Of a DNA stretch of 53,076 bases, positions 52,742 through 53,076 are shown piece by piece. Source of the DNA: Verrucomicrobiota bacterium. GTDB lineage: Bacteria > Verrucomicrobiota > Verrucomicrobiia > Opitutales > UBA953. The stretch covers positions 1-53,076 of the forward strand of contig BGOK01000016.1 of the NCBI GenBank assembly GCA_003569205.1, in the 5' to 3' direction. Each line of letters starts with the position of its first letter. The first letter of the stretch is position 1. A program made the translations under genes and the position numbers. A model generated the notes under the pieces. It did not search any database and was not told the DNA's origin. It saw only the letters and a program-made list of their open reading frames with translations.

Positions 52742-53076
52742 CCATATTTCAAGAGGGCCCGAGGACAGGAGGATCCGAGGGCACGAAGGTTGAGAGGGAT
52801 GAGAACTCGTTCGGTGAGCCCGTAGGGCGAACAGGCAAGGCCGATAGGCATTGGGCCGTTAGGCCTGGATCGCGCGCCGACTACGATGATCCGCCATATC
52901 CACCTCCGCCGCGGTCTCTGCTTCGCTGACAGGATGAAACACCGTGACTACCCCAAGCCGTTATTCCGCTAAGTGAGACGCACCGAGCGAGTGCGTGAGC
53001 CCCGGTCCGCCTACCCTACGAGTCGGGCGGGCTATCGATTAGGCCGATAGGGTGTATCGGTTTTATCGACATACGT
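52742..53076. other. 335 bases without a recognisable gene
   Basis: I see no protein-like reading frame, tRNA or terminator here. There are small inverted repeats: ACGCAC with GTGCGT near 52978-52996, and CTATCG with CGATAG near 53033-53050. The base composition is less regular than in the coding part. It may be the continuation of the DNA next to the tRNA-like copy, and it ends at the window edge. Confidence 0.4.

Noticed and set aside
52978..53050. Small inverted repeats near the window end as an integron attC site or insertion-sequence end
   Set aside because: No conserved attC core, no transposase and no second matching end are visible; short palindromes of this length are expected by chance.

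Overview
The window looks like a chromosomal segment (or a whole contig) from a GC-rich, Gram-negative member of the Verrucomicrobiota, probably class Opitutia. The assignment is an inference. It rests on the Planctomycetes/Verrucomicrobia-type cytochrome plus DUF1552 gene pair, a divergent FtsZ inside a complete division and cell-wall (dcw) cluster, a pyrophosphate-type phosphofructokinase, and a ThuA/sulfatase/polysaccharide-lyase locus. No rRNA or other decisive marker is present.

Layout. 1-3020 (minus): start of an NADH dehydrogenase (complex I) operon, nuoB-C-D-E-F, with nuoF cut by the window edge and no nuoA in front of nuoB. 3168-6903 (plus): a secreted polysaccharide-degradation group (ThuA-like protein, sulfatase, alginate-lyase-family protein). 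6907-7050 holds the last ~45 codons of a lost PiT phosphate transporter. 7184-9144: an LpxH-like phosphoesterase overlapping a diacylglycerol-glycosyltransferase-like gene. 9141-18884: housekeeping genes uvrC (minus), cinA, holA, purB, a PPi-type phosphofructokinase, a FecR-domain protein, tmk and holB. 18886-23382: envelope stress genes, namely an HtrA-like protease with four PDZ domains, its catalytically dead relative, an ECF sigma factor, a candidate membrane-bound sigma regulator and a helical periplasmic protein. 23387-26617 (minus): lipid A-type acyltransferase, degenerate P-loop protein, chorismate synthase and a lipoprotein.

26618-45427 is one tightly packed dcw cluster: mraZ, rsmH, ftsL, ftsI, murE, murF, mraY, murD, a LysM lipoprotein, ftsW, murG, a murC-murB fusion, ddl, ftsQ, ftsA, ftsZ. 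Most junctions are 4-base ATGA overlaps. Its control region holds four MraZ boxes, DnaA boxes and an AT-rich near-palindrome. The enzymes make and polymerise lipid II (meso-diaminopimelate type, judged from MurE) and the Fts proteins place the division septum. sufS follows, then a DUF2851 gene broken many times.

The last part holds a functional-looking tRNA-Ser(UGA), a 4.6-kb segment with a large c-type cytochrome-domain protein and a DUF1552 protein, and a second, slightly divergent tRNA-Ser(UGA) copy. This arrangement resembles an insertion at a tRNA gene.

One caution applies throughout. Nine genes are interrupted by single-base shifts, most of them losses of one base that restore a family-typical protein when undone. 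They cluster in the first 6 kb and the last 7 kb, so uncorrected sequencing errors are more likely than mass gene decay. I found no CRISPR array, transposase, integrase or rRNA.
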